Shown here piece after piece: positions 45,495 through 58,164 of a stretch of DNA of 64,000 nucleotides (its first letter is position 1; each line of letters opens with the position of its first letter). The stretch is from the NCBI GenBank assembly GCA_963969595.1, contig OZ018412.1, forward strand, positions 17,982,501 through 18,046,500. Reading direction: 5' to 3'. Position numbers and translations under genes: made by a program. Source of the DNA: Neckera pumila. Lineage: Eukaryota; Streptophyta; Bryopsida; Hypnales; Neckeraceae. Below the pieces are notes generated by a model. That model was not told the DNA's origin. It made no database searches and saw only the letters and a program-made list of their open reading frames with translations.

Positions 45495-48045
45495 ATGAGC
45501 AACTTTTCTCGCTCCCGTCGATTGCTACCCCTTCTGCACCGCATTACAACAGGCGGTCAATCTTTCAGTCCCAAGGCACCCCGCCACTTGGAGCGATCCC
45601 TCTCAACCTCAAGTTCGCGTGTTCTTTGCGAAGATGTTGGATCATCGCCGTGCCCGAGGCTATGGAGCCGCGCCAATTTCGCACGGTCTAAGTTTGCCAG
45701 CGGTTATACGGCACTTGCGCCCAAGAAATTGGAGCAGATTATGAAGATTGAGACTGTGATCTTCTCGCCACCGGAGGAGATTGCCGAGATTTGGAATGAT
45801 GTATGTCCGATAACTCTACTCCCACGCTTTCGTTTTGAAATGAGTTTTCGTCGCGTCGGATGTTTAGGTTGACGAGTCTGTGGAAAGCGGTAGTAATGGA
45901 TTATCAACATGTGGTTCGTGATTCCTGGATGTAGATACCGTGCAGCGATGTGAATATTCGTTGTCATCAAGCATTTGCAGGGTTTAATGCCGGGGTTTAA
46001 GGTTGAGAATTAGGGTTTCGAGCACACTAGATGTGAAATGTGGTGTTCATTATGCATCGCTATCAAATATGGTCTCCCGCTCTATGCTGCAAGATTACGT
46101 GTCCACCAAAATGAACATTCTACTGTAGTAACTGAAATCGTTTCCTGTATTTGAGTGCTTTGGTTCATTCTTATGGATTACACTTCTCCCTCTCGAATGT
46201 CGAGGTTTTCTAATCGGATCGATTTGGGGCATGGTTAGTATCATATTGGAAGAGGACATATAAGTGCCGTCATGGGGAGTGAGCTGTACAAAGCCTTCGA
46301 ACAAAGGGCTAATGAATGGTAACAATCTCAAGCCTTGGAAATTTGATTTCTGGAGTATTGACCTTCTGATACAATGTAGACTTGCCATTTCTTGCTAGTA
46401 TTTCGTGATCTTCGTCGTTACTGACCTTACCTTGCATATAATTGTGCAGCAAATGTTATGAAATATTTAATCCGCTAATGGTCTGAGTGGGTTTTCCCTT
46501 CGTCCTGTGCGCAGTCCACTCTTTGTGTTGCCTTTGAGGAAAGGAACTGGATTCATTTCCGTTGTTGTGCAAGGTACATATCATCTCTTCATTAAATATT
46601 ACTGAACTCTTTAAATCCCGATCCTACAACCGTGGGGTTGTACTTCTTTCAGTCAGTCTTCAGTCTCTATCTTCGTTTTGCCATCATAAATGTTTTTCAA
46701 AATTTCTTAAAGAAATTTGGAAATTACTGTAAATTTTTGAGGATTCTAGGTCAAGATATTTTATTCCAATTACGAAATGATCTCAAACAATCTTAAAATT
46801 TTACACAAAGTATAAACTTGCATCAAGTTGGTAACCAAGATGAAGTATGATGTTTGTATTAGGAATTTGTTGAGGTAACCTATAACCGTGTTATAACTGT
46901 GGTCCAACATTCACAATTTTCTCAGGAATTTTTGAGAAGCATAAGTGTATTAGGTACTAGACCTTGTAAGCTTTGTTTCGTTAAATGAGGTCAACCTCAA
47001 CTGTAACTCATCCTCAAATCCAAAATGGAGCTTGAATGTGAAGAAGTCTGAGAATGACAAAGTACATCATATGTAGTCATTTGATACTTATTCTGAAAAT
47101 TCTAAAAATTATCCAAATGACTTAAAACTTTTCTACATGTACGTATAGCAGCCATCATCTCCCATAAAGAATTTAGATCAAAGTACTTTTCTATCCCTGA
47201 CCCAGTGGGGTTTGACTTTGAAAAAACCCAGAAAGCCTCATTAAGGTTAAAGTCTTATATTTGGCAAAAAAAATACATGGGCATTCGATGTAACATTCTA
47301 GATAATGAAGAGAATAAATTCTCCCTACTATTTACAAATACTTGAAAATTTAATAGGTTGCAAATTTGAAATCAACCGTAATATGAACTAATAGTATCCA
47401 CAACGTTACCGGTGACTGCTGAGGGGGGACCTTATGTACTCCGATTTGCTTTCAACTGCCTTAAAGCGTCGACTGCCACTTCACTGCCACAAGGATTTAG
47501 GACCATCTGGTTATGTGGCAATTTCTTTTACTATTGCAGTGTATTAAGGTTTTCACAGTGGCTCCGTGTCTGACGGCGGGCGTGGGGCGACTCTGTGACA
47601 GCTCAAATGCCTTATATGCTCTTCACGGCTTTGGAAGACTACAGAGCCCGAGGGACTGAGGCTTCTCCGTACTTCACCGTAACCCATTTCACCGAGTTAG
47701 TCCCCACCAAGGGTCTAGTGTTGGTGAGGGGTGACATTGTTTTCACCAGCAAGCTCTCTGATGACGAGGTATGCTTTTGGTTGGTTTTCACTAATTGCAA
47801 AGTTCCATCACAAGTATGTCTGGTCTTTCGAGATTTATCTCATTCAAATAATAGGTTCTCCTCAGACTTATGTTTTCGACTGACATTCCTTGATTAAAAT
47901 GCAGGCGGAAACACTGTTGAAGACAGCACACTCGTTCTACATTAACGACGACAGATACAGGAAAGTAAGGCGCTTCAACAAAGACAGTCAAGATTTTGAC
48001 TTTAAAGAGGTTTTACAAGAGCTTGACATCCCACTTCAGGGATAG
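45495..48045 (+). CDS. ATP11: ATP11/ATPAF1-type mitochondrial F1-ATPase assembly factor
   Basis: Five coding exons: 45495-45800, 46239-46318, 46515-46573, 47602-47768 and 47905-48045 (stop TAG). All introns are GT-AG; phases are 0, 2, 1 and 0. The product is about 250 residues. Residues 1-60 are Arg/Ser-rich, as in a mitochondrial presequence. The ATP11 domain follows: YTALAPKKLEQIMKIE, then SPPEEIAEIWND joined across intron 1 to YHIGRGHISAVM, then PLFVLPLRKGTG, MPYMLFTALEDYRARG, the HFTEL..KGLVLVRGDIVFTSKL block, and a C-terminus SFYINDDRYRKV...LQELDIPLQG. By family knowledge the protein binds free F1 beta subunits and prevents their aggregation during ATP synthase assembly. The very small exons 2 and 3 were located by homology. 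The chosen ATG opens the presequence; no better upstream start was seen. Confidence 0.92.
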
Positions 48046-48554
48046 CAGAAGCGACTTCGAGAGTATGCAAGGAATTGTTATTTATTATAATCGGTTCTCG
48101 GCAATGAGTCGAATAACAACGAGGTTCAGGCGCAGAACTAGTTTTCCCGCATTCGAAGCCCTTATCATGAAGTGTCAGGAGTTTGTTTGCATGAAATTGT
48201 AACATCGTGTCTGTCTTGGACGCAATGTTACAAGTGAAGAATGAATCCTTGTGAGGATATTTGCTTGAATTTCTTGTTTTCAAATGCAGGATGAAATCCA
48301 TTGTTATATAAACCAATGATCAGGACATAACTTGGTATTGGAAGGTCGGAAACTATGAGTTCACTCCAGCGTTAAGTTACACTTTCAAATTGTTTGCTAA
48401 TTTTTGAGAATCCTCCATGGAATCAATTTTCTGCTTGCATGGTCCTGGGCGGAGCCAATGGATCACTGACACAGCCATCATAACAATAGCACTATGGCTG
48501 TCGAACAATACATGAGAATTAGCCAAAGTAGAGTGTGGAATCCAGTATAAACCC
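48046..48554. other. 3' flank of ATP11 gene
   Basis: No gene. It should contain the 3'UTR and poly(A) site of the upstream gene. Confidence 0.4.
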
Positions 48555-48982
48555 TTAACCCTTAAAGGACCACAGAGCCCTTTGTGGCCATATAGTATGC
48601 TATGTATTTGGTGATATTTGATCAAGAAGACATTGACCAATTGCTTTTTAGCACAAAGTATACTAGTAATCATGATAGAATGTAAATAATAACATATTAC
48701 AATACATATATTAAACCATAATTGAAGACTAAATATAAGTTGTATGGAGCAATCCCTATGGTCCTTCTAGGGATAAATAGTGATACGGACACAAAATGTC
48801 TAATGAATGACAAAGAATCCTTCTGTGTAAGATAACAGTGCAACTATTCATTTTGGAAATTTTGTTGTGAAAAAAGGATAGTTTGACTTCCAATGAGTGC
48901 TTTTGCATCTTTTAAGTCAATGATTCCCACCATATCCATAGGGATCATTTTCATGGTTATCAGTCCGTCCTTTAAGGGTTAA
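48555..48982. mobile_element. TTAA-bounded short element, copy 9 (subfamily C)
   Basis: 428 bp. TTAACCCTTAAAGGACCAC on the left and GTCCGTCCTTTAAGGGTTAA on the right. It shares AATGACAAAGAATC, AAGTGCAACT..TCAT and TTTGACTTCCAATGA with the 230-bp element at 60585. Confidence 0.85.
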
Positions 48983-49661
48983 TGTAACCAATTTTAAATA
49001 TTGGACCTCAACTCCAAGATGACCTTAAACTACCAGATGATGGTGGAAAGGTACCCAAATCAAATGGCGTGGTTGTGGATTTGATACTTGGTAGTGCGAA
49101 CAAGTTGTGTTCATCTGGTGTGAAATTAGCCTCTCTATTTGATGGAAACCCCGTGCAGTGTGTTGTTCAACATGCTTGTGTCAAAAAAAAAATGTTGGAC
49201 TTCAATATTTTCTTAGAAATTTTTGAAGAGTGATAATGAAGATTTTTATATGGTCAAATAAATATTTCTCCGACATCAATCTAAAGAGATAAAGTTTTCT
49301 CCATTTCAATTGCACTTTCAACAACATTATCCATCAAATCTAGTCATTTCAAAATGACGGATGAAAGCATTTCCCTGGGAACAATTGAAGGTACAAAGAG
49401 TATTCAAAATAGTGCAAATAGGTTGCTTTATCAATTAGATTGCCTTACCTCAAATAAATTACCTCATGGATCAATGCTTGTCCACATGGAGGTGCATGCA
49501 ACTCTTTGAACTAGGCTTTGAATTGGTGCACCAATCTATGCCATACACATGGCTCTGGATTGAATGCATCATTGTACAATAGTAGTGAATATGAATATAG
49601 AGTGAATTGCCGAGAAATTAATATGGGGCAACCTAATTTCACTATTTTGTGTAGCAAAGAA
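48983..49661. other. AT-rich spacer, nothing recognised
   Basis: No gene or structured element seen. Confidence 0.5.
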
Positions 49662-49664
49662 TAA

Positions 49665-49926
49665 GAGCATCCCCACCAATCTGTTCTCTATCCCTAAACT
49701 TGAAGTCTCAAAGTAGTCAATCTTGACTTTATACAGATGAGACCACGCCAATTCTCTATATGACCCTCTGGATAGAGAATTCGGTGAGAGTTTTACAGAA
49801 TTTTGTATAATTTACGGATACAGATTTTTGAAAAGTTTGGTGCGGTGAACTTTCTGTATCCCTGTCTCCATCTCAGGTCCTCTTCCCTAAATTTTTAGGG
49901 AAACGGAACTCCCGGTGGGAATGCTC
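49665..49926. mobile_element. 262-bp MITE with TAA target duplication, upstream of PWD
   Basis: The left end GAGCATCCCCACC and right end GGTGGGAATGCTC are inverted, with TAA on both sides (49662-49664, 49927-49929). A GAGCAT..CC terminus with a 3-bp TAA duplication fits Tourist/PIF-Harbinger elements common in plants. It ends about 360 bp before the PWD start codon. Confidence 0.8.
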
Positions 49927-49929
49927 TAA

Positions 49930-50287
49930 CTCTTCCAGCAGTCGCGACATGGGGGACCGCGCAGTTCCGCGCGCCGTTATCTGCACGGTCACTCCCAACC
50001 TCGCCAAACATTGCCACGTGGAGATTCGCCACGAGTTCATGTCCGAGATGGGAGCCCTTCCCCTTCCAGCAGCTGTGGATAGCCCAGCAGCATCAATCGC
50101 GCGCGCTCAGCTTAGGTGCGACCATCATGAACTTCATGGCCCGTCGCAGATTTGCTTTCAACCGATCCGCCACTACAAAATTCCGCCAAACCCTAATCCC
50201 GATCGTCCTCAATCGTAGCGAAGATGGTGCTCGCCCGTGAATTCATCGCAAGCTTCATCGCAGCAGAGTCATTATAGGTCTTTCGCC
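49930..50287 (+). promoter_or_regulatory. Presumed promoter and leader of PWD
   Basis: GC-rich DNA between the MITE and the PWD ATG. Short upstream ATGs occur (for example 49949 and 50224) and could act as uORFs. No TATA box was identified. Confidence 0.4.
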
Positions 50288-53200
50288 ATGGCCGCGAACA
50301 TCACGTGGCTCGAATGCGGGCTGCGAGGGAGGGTGTTGGAGAAGGTGGTTTCGTTGCAATTTGCGGCAATTGATGATCATGGCAGGCAATTGAAGGGGAA
50401 AAGGACGAGGACGACGACGGTGCAGCAGCAGCAGCAGCATGGGGCGCGTGTTGGTATGATGGTGAGGTGTGAGAAGAAGGTGAAAGTGCGGCTGCGAATT
50501 GATCATCAGGTAATTAGTCTGGAGAAATTTTGAATCGAATTCGTTGTTTTTCGAAAATTTTAAATTGGTTTTCCATTGATATTAAGGTTTGGTTATTGGT
50601 TGTGCTTTTCCTTGAAATAGAGAATTGTGGGATTGTAAGCTCAAGATTTGATTTCGAGTCGGTGATTTGGGATCAGGTGCAATTCGGTGAGTCGCACGCC
50701 ATTTTGGGTTCGGCTCCCTGCACTGGCGCCTGGCAGGATCGTGTGCCGTTGCAATGGACGGAGTCTGGGTGGGTGGTGGAGTTGGAAGCGAACCCGGAAG
50801 AGACTTTTGAGTACAAGCACATGATCGTCACCCACAGTGGCGACGTCGTGTGGGAGGGCGGCCCGAATCGCATTCTATCGTTGCCGAACGAGGGGGAGTT
50901 TGAGATTGTCACTCACTGGGATTGCACTGATGAGGATCTTCAATTAGGACTTGGGAATGATCTTGTGGTGCGCGAGGAACATGAGCAAGCGCAAGCTCGC
51001 GGAGCCGATTCTGTGCACAGGTTAGAGGAGATTCGCAGTTTTGCACAGCGATGGCAGGGAGGAGGGGAGAGGGTGGAGAAGTGGGATACCAGGGGATTGG
51101 ACGGAGCAGCATTGCAGATTGTCGAAGGGGATCAGTACGCGCGCAGTTGGTGGCAGAGGTTGGAATTCGTGCGCACGGTTTTGACTTCGCGCGAGCTTGC
51201 GTCCCAAGACAGGCTGAGAACGCTCGTGAACATCGCGGTGTATCTTAAGTGGATCAACACAGGACAAATCGCGTGCCGGGAGGATGATCAACATCATTCA
51301 CCCAGCAAGCCCGCTGAAATCTCTCGGTGGATCTTCCTGGCGCTGGAACGAATTTATTCTGAGCGCGACGTGAGCTTGCGGGAGCTCGTGGTGGTCCGCA
51401 AGATTCACCCCTGTTTGCCATCTTTGAAGCCCGAATTCACCGCGTCTGTTCCCTTGACGAGAATACTCGACATGGGCGACATCCCCAAAGAGTTGAAGCA
51501 AGAGATTAAACACAAATTGCTGGAGAAGTTGCATCGTAGCGCTGGGCCGGAAGATTTAGTCATCGCAGAGGGGATGCTTGCGCGGATTACGGAAACGCCG
51601 GGAGTGTATAGCGAAGCATTTGTGAACGAGTTCAAGAGTTTCGTTTTGGAGCTCAAGGAATTCTTCAACGCCGGAAGTTTGATCGAGCAGCTGGAAGCTC
51701 TCCGCCCTTCCATCGACAAAGACTATCACGCCATTTTGGAGCATTTTCTTTGGAGCAAGGACCGGTTGGAGGCCCTGGACAAGATCAGCGGCGCCAACAT
51801 TGTCGAGCCCTTGTTAGATGCGATCCACGCATTAAACAATTTGCGTAAAATTTTGGCGAAAGGTCTAGAAGGCGGGCTTCGCATTGATGCATCAGACGAA
51901 GCGATGGCCACTAGGCAGAAATGGCGCCTTGCCGAATTAGGGTTAGAGGATTACTCGTTCTTGTTCCTCAGTCGCATGGTGAGTGCCTTCGAAGACCGTG
52001 GGGGAGCGTTGTGGTTAGCCGAGGAAGTTCGGAGTGGAAAAGTGGCGCAATGGACACCCGCGTTGACCAGCCTTGCGATGGGAATCCAGCAACTAGGGTT
52101 ATCAGGGTTAGAGCTTCCAGAATGCATCGCAATCAACAACGAGCTTCTGGCATGGTCTGCAACATCAGTCGTCTCCGCATTCGACGTGAAAGACACCAAA
52201 GCATGGGCGCTTCGACTCAAAGCCACTGTCAACCGTGCTCGCCGGCTTGCTTCAAGCTACTCCGACACTGTGTTGCAAACCTACCGCTACCCTGGCTATG
52301 TTCAAACCCTAGGCAACGCCTTCGGCATCCCGGAAGACACCATGAAAGCCGACGCCGAAGCGGATATCCGAGCAAGCGTAGTCTTCCAAGTATCAAAACT
52401 CTGCTCTCTCCTTCTCAAGGCAATCCGAGCGCTTGTTGGAGGCGATGGATTTGACGCCATTATGCCTGGAAGAGCTGCAGGCATGCTCGTTGAAGTTGAT
52501 CGAATTGTGCCTGACGCTTTACCATCGTCCATCACGGGGCCTCTCATCCTCCTGGTGAAGAAGGCAGACGGCGACGAAGACGTTAAAGCGGGTGGTGCAA
52601 ATGTTGCAGGAGTCGTCCTCCAACATGAGCTTGCCCATTTATCCCATTTAGGCGTCCGCGCTCGTCAAGAGAAAGTTGTGTTCGTCACTTGCGACGACGA
52701 AGACAAGATCGCAACTCTACGTCCATTGCTGAACCGTCCTGTGGAGTTTGTGGCATCCTCTGAATTTGTGCACATCAGACCATACGAGCTTGTTCCGCGG
52801 GAAGAAGAAACGAAGTCACAATTGAAGGAGACTTTGGTGAATGACGAGGTCGGCCCTTCTTACATCAGGCTAACAACTTTATCCAAAGTTGCGGATCCCA
52901 TACACCACTCGGCCATTCAAAGCCCCGTTGGAACGGTGCTTGATCTCACAGAAGCTACAACCGAAAATTCTGGACCCAAAGCAGCTGTATGCGGCGCATT
53001 AACATTCTTAACAGAGCAGGCGAGGACAGTGCACAGCGATCAGGGTGTCTCCGCCTCCTTTCGTGTTCCCCGTGGGAAGGTGATTCCCTTTGGCGCTATG
53101 GAGGACGCTCTTGCCCAAAGCTCCTCGCTTGAGTCCTTTCACACCCTAGTTGAAAGAGTTCAGACAGCCGCACTAGCCGATTTGGACCCCATTTGCAACG

Positions 53201-53934
53201 AGATCCGATCTCTTCTCAGTTCGCAACGCATTTCGAACTCCGTTTTGGACGCCCTTGCCTCATCTCTCCCATTTTCGACTTCCACCAGGTTAATCGTCAG
53301 GTCCAGTGCGAACGTGGAAGACTTAGCAGGGATGTCAGGCGCAGGCTTGTACGAGTCAGTAGCAAACGTGAAGCTTTCAGAACCCGAAAGCTTCAGTGAA
53401 GCTATTTCCCGAGTGTGGAGTTCCTTGTTCACAAAAAGGGCTGTCCTGAGCCGCCGCATTGCAGGAGTGCTGCAAAGAGAGGCCACCATGGCCATCGTGG
53501 TCCAAGAGCTTCTGTCCCCGGAGCTCAGCTTCATCTTGCACACGGTGAGTCCCATCAATCACGACACAAAGGTGTTGCAAGCGGAGTTGGCGGTGGGGTT
53601 GGGGGAGACGCTGTCGAGTGGCACCTGGGGGACGCCGTGGCGCTTGGCTGCTGATAAGTTCGATGGAACGGTGAGGACGCTGTCTTTTGCGAATTTTAGT
53701 GAGCAGGTGGTGGTGGTGGGCAACAAGGAAGCTGCGGATGGAACGGTGGGGAAGCAAGTGGTGGATTACAGCAGTCAAGCGCTCTCGAAGGATTCTGTGT
53801 TTCGGGAGCAAGTTGGGCAGCGTTTGGCTACCGTCGGGTTCTTCCTGGAACAGCACTTCCGCCAGGCGCAGGACATCGAGGGGTGCATTGTTGGGGACGA
53901 GATTTACATTGTGCAATCACGGCCGCAGCCTTGA
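50288..53934 (+). CDS. PWD: Phosphoglucan, water dikinase (PWD/GWD3), plastidic
   Basis: Two exons: 50288-50509 and 50677-53934, joined in phase 0 across a 167-bp GT-AG intron (CATCAG|GTAATT ... GATCAG|GTGCAA). The product is about 1159 residues, close to the angiosperm enzyme. Residues 1 to about 62 are basic with a short Gln run and look like a chloroplast transit peptide. A CBM20 starch-binding domain covers about 64-165 (KVKVRLRIDHQ joined to VQFGESHAILGS, then WEGGPNR). The phosphohistidine motif HLSHLGVRARQE gives catalytic His731. The C-terminal ATP-binding domain has RSSANVEDLAGMSGAGLYE and ends IYIVQSRPQP. By family knowledge the enzyme phosphorylates the C3 position of glucose in starch already phosphorylated by GWD, which opens starch to breakdown. 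The intron splits the CBM20. The rest is intronless, unlike the many-exon angiosperm genes as I recall them. Confidence 0.95.
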
Positions 53935-55720
53935 GTTGAACAACTTTCTCTCGCACTTTAGAAGTCTAGACGACTCTCATCTGTATTCTATCTATTGTAG
54001 ATAATTGTGTACTGGGGCGTGTTAAATCTCGCGATACGTGCTCCGCAATTTTGCAGGTTTGTTACCTAATTGGGCACAATGCGATTACTAGTCCCCCTTG
54101 GAGAGTTTTGGAAGGCGATTCTAAAATCACCTTCTGCGGCCAGCTCGTGCACCCCCAAATTGTGACCCTTGTGTGGATGAGTGGCTGTGATGTGTACGAA
54201 TGGGTAACGCACTGAAGTTACTAAACCTCCACTCCACACCTCCATGCTCTTAAGCCACTTGCAATTGTACTTTACAAGTTGAAAGCAATAAGCTTCAGAA
54301 AACAAGACACCACCTTTCCTACATCTTAGGCCACTTTCAATTGCACAGGGTTAAAGCAAGAGAACAAGAAATCTACACCTTTGATTGGTGCAATAATCAT
54401 CTGACGTTCACTGTCAACTTTAGAGTAGTCTAAGCAATAAGAATGAACTTGGAGAAGTTGCTTATGTGGTTAGTGTGTGACATGATGAAAAGAAAATCGA
54501 GATAACAAGGTTTCAAGCTACTGTACATCAAATTGAGATCGGTAATAAGGTTTCAAGTTACGATACATCAAATGGATATAACAAGGATTCAAGCTACAGT
54601 ACTGTACATCGCATTGAGATAACAATGTTCTCACTACTGTTACCAGAATCTTCTCAAATTATTACTTACTTCATAGCCGCTAGACGAAACTGCCCTCCAA
54701 CTTTGAAATATCTTTGAAGTAGATTTGGACCCTTGTTACCTCAATAGTGTTACTTGAAGTTCTCTATCTCACCCCTAGTTGCACATGATTGATGTTGGTT
54801 CAAATTTTAAGCTTGTTGCTGTGACCTGTGCCATGTAAAGTAGCTCGCTGGCACGGAAGATTGGAGATCAAGCAGAAAAGACTCCCAGCACGGGGTCAAA
54901 TAAATATAGGCAGAGGTGGCGATATATTCAGAACTACCGCAAATCAATTGCGCAGGTCGATTGAATTGAGCATTGTTTCTTCTGGAGAAACTTACTGGGA
55001 CTCTTTTTTTCCCTTCTGAAAGCAAGGAAAACAAGTCAGTCTAGTCTTACAGACAACCCAGGTGATCCTGTGACAAATCTCAATTCACCATACCCTCAGC
55101 TGAACAGGAACTTCGACACATGCTTGAGAACTAAAGCCAGTCATCCTGCGGTGCAGAAAGTCGAGTTTCTTGGATTCGTCTGTAAGTAGCTCGTCATTAA
55201 TGTGAACAGTAACGGCATGCATAAATTGATGTTGGTATCAGCGGCAGGAACAAGCCATGACTTCACAAAGCCAAGTTAGGCCATCTGCGTCTAATGCTCG
55301 ACATCACAATAGGTCAAAGTCCAGGTTAGGGTTTAAGATACAAACGTACAGTTTAAATGCGACAAATGTAACCTGCATTCCAACAAATCTTTGGAATTGC
55401 CATGGCTGCGATTGACGGATTCGCAAGCTCAAGACCACAAAGAAGGTCACAAAAGAAAAGACTAAAGGGAATAGACACTGCGAACAAATCTTCACATAAT
55501 TAAATACAAAGTTGAATTCAAAGAAGGGACTCTTGGAGTCATCCGGTCCCTTGTATACACCTCTAGCAATCAATGCAACACCACACTATAAGGCTATAAT
55601 CTCGCTAGATCTTTCATGTGAAAGCCGTAAAAAATTTGTATCTGAACAACTCAACTCAAGCCACACCATGAGCACCAAATCACCTAACTCATCACTGGTT
55701 TAATTCCAACATTGATGTAA
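53935..55720. other. Convergent intergenic region between PWD and ferredoxin
   Basis: It holds the 3'UTRs of both genes. Three imperfect copies of a TTTCAAG(C/T)TAC..GTACATCA(A/T)..GAGAT word lie at about 54508-54625. No other gene seen. Confidence 0.45.
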
Positions 55721-56526
55721 TCAATAAAACTGTTCTTCTTGGTGCGTTTGTATGACACAATCTGATGTCGGGTAAGCAGAACACAAGAGAGCGAAGCCCG
55801 CTTCCAGTTGTGCCTCATTAAGGTAATTCTGAGCCTCCTGGTTCAATGTTCCTGACTTGAGAAGTGCAACACAAGAGGAGCAAGCGCCCGACCGACAGAT
55901 GTAAGGTAACTCGACGCCTTCCCTTTCAGCTGCATCCAAAATGCATTCCTCTTCAGAGATCTGAACCTCCTTATCCCCCTCGGGAGTGATCAATGTCACC
56001 TGCAAAACAATTCAACGAATCCGATCAGCCTAAGTTCATACAAAATATGCACTAAATGGCTAATCCAGTCCTTCCATACACAGCACGTGCAATCGGGGGT
56101 GCAATCCTTCATGTAAAATTTCACATGCAGTTCTCCTTAAACGTGATTTTTCCAAATGTTGTTCATGACAAAATCTGCGCCTAACTTCTCCAAAGCTCAA
56201 AAAATAATTGCTTCACAGAATAAACAATTTACTACCAGCAGCGCGTGTCCGTGCTTCGTACAGAAAACCAGTAAATTAAATACAAAATTGGCAATACAGA
56301 TGCAACTAATATATAAAATAGACATTGACGATCAAAAACTCGCCTGGTACGAAACTGCGGTGACAGTTGTTCTCGCACGAAGAGTCCTACTTCCAATGCT
56401 CCTCGACAAAGCCAGTTTCCTCGTCGATGAAGGCTTTAAACTCGAAACCAAGAATGCATTCCGTGAAGCGATCGCGACTCCTTGACTGCTTGGCACGGCA
56501 ATCGCTCCAAGTGCTAAAGTTGCCAT
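55721..56526 (-). CDS. Plant-type 2Fe-2S ferredoxin, plastid-targeted
   Basis: Two exons on the minus strand: 56526-56344 (61 codons) and 55999-55721 (92 codons plus stop), total 153 residues. Residues 1 to about 56 form a Ser/Arg-rich transit peptide (MATLALGAIAVPSS...). The mature part starts near SYQVTLITPEGDKEV. Cluster ligands are the three Cys of CRSGACSSC and the Cys of LLCSAYP; the end is THQEEQFY, as in leaf and root ferredoxins (ETHKEEEL-like). The protein carries electrons from photosystem I or FNR to plastid enzymes. The join at SYQ|VTL requires a donor CAG|GCGAGT, so this 344-bp intron is GC-AG rather than GT-AG; the only nearby GT donor would break the frame. Which ferredoxin isoform it is cannot be told. 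Confidence 0.9.
56000..56343 (-). other. Non-canonical GC-AG intron of the ferredoxin gene
   Basis: Minus-strand donor CAG|GCGAGT (56344/56343) and acceptor TTTTGCAG|GTG (56000/55999). Phase 0. GC donors usually have strong flanking matches, as here: CAG before, AGT after. Confidence 0.8.
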
Positions 56527-58164
56527 ATCCTCGATACAGTACTGCAGAAAGCACCGTACGCACAAAACAAAAACAAAACAAAAACTGATGGCAACCTGCC
56601 TCTACACTGACGCACGAAGTGTAACTAAAATGAGTATGCGAGCACAATGTAAGTTAGCGGCCAATGTTAGTATATATCTCAAAAAAGCTATCAATGTGAA
56701 GTTCACGAGGACGGCGTGTTTCAGAAAAATCGGACAATGTCAGAGAGACAACGAAAAGAAATGGAAAAAATCGGTTGAAGACAGAGGCTCAAGTACTGAT
56801 GAGAAGAACGTCGCCAAGCAGAGTCAGCAATGAAGTAAAGTACGTCAAGACAGTCAGTTCCAAGAGGAAGTGAAGAGTCAGTTTCGGACGGTGATGAAAC
56901 TCGGAGAACGAATGCCCCCGCCGTCACCTTCAGTTAGTTCGTCTGTTGCGGGCAACGACGGTGATCGTACTGCTAACGGCGACGGTACAGTTGACGGCGA
57001 CAGCAGGTTAGGAACTCGACGGCGCTTCCGCGACGGAGACCCGTGGTCATGGGGGCTCTTTGTTCGGAGAGAAGTTGAGCCCGTGACCGTGAGCCGGCCA
57101 AGAGCTGACTAGGTGCACCCTGTTACTACGATAGGGATTCACGCAAGCTTCAGTTGGTGAAATTCCAGGTGCAACTTCCGGTGTGTCACTGGGACGTCAC
57201 TGTCGCTGACTCAGATGCAATGAGATTTTTTTCAGAGAAATAAAATATCCGAAGTCAGAAGGTGAGAGCAGAATATTCTGTCAAAAATATGTACTGTAGA
57301 TCAAATTGTCATCTCTCTCCCTCTCCAAAATGTACTCCGTAATACATGGATGTATTTCCATAAGTTACGAAATCAAGACAAGATTCAGGCGCCAAGGGGT
57401 TAATAACATTATGAAGGTGAATGATGATGAGGCATGCATACTTTACAAGCTTGCCATGGACTCTGATTCAAGTCATCTTACATGGGCACAAATGTAGGTG
57501 GCACAGTATTGAAAAGAGGCAAATTTTTCTTCCCAGCACCATGGAGGACGAAATGGACCTGTCTTCCAGATTTCAAGGAGAAAGAGCTGAAAGTTGGAAG
57601 TTGGGTGTGCCAAGCTCATACGGAAGAACAAAAGACCATTGCCCCCTCATATGGCAACGGCTTTCGTGAGAGAATTATATTCACTTATTGCACATCATAA
57701 TGGTACGAGTACTATACATGTACATAAGAACCTGCTCCACCTTTCTCATCTTCCATATAGATGTCAGCTTGTGCAGATGCAAGTGCCTCCTCTACTTTGG
57801 TCTATACTGGCCTAGGGAAGACTTTTCAGGAGATAAAAAATGCTTCACCAATGCCAAAGATTCTTCCCAAATATCATACTGAGATCATCTGGCAAGTGCA
57901 GTGGTCACACTACACTATGACAACTCTACAAATCGGCAATTTCTTGCCAACCACAACCCTCTGGTACGCTGGTAATACTATTCTTAATTATAACCACATC
58001 ACGGTCGTCTACTAGAAATCCAATTTAACTCCTTGACAATGTACAATCATGGGAGAATATGGGACTTCAGTGAAGAAACAGGCTAAGTTCATAGCACCCA
58101 AATGAATACAGTGGAAGTTAATGATTCCTCACCTCATTTGAACTCTTGAATTCCATAAGCTCTC
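56527..58164. other. Spacer between ferredoxin and GST genes
   Basis: The GC-rich part at 56850-57110 is probably the ferredoxin promoter or leader. The rest has only short frames without domains. No further gene seen. Confidence 0.45.

Noticed and set aside
50237..50287. Upstream GTG as start of PWD
   Set aside because: Nuclear plant genes start at ATG. The first in-frame ATG is 50288, and a stop precedes the frame at 50216.
50530..50676. PWD reading starting at 50530 without exon 1
   Set aside because: The residues encoded by 50530-50676 are intron. The CBM20 domain is complete only when exon 50288-50509 is joined to 50677.
57306..58015. Several overlapping plus-strand frames of 60-84 codons
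   Set aside because: Short, mutually overlapping, without domain or splice context; considered chance.
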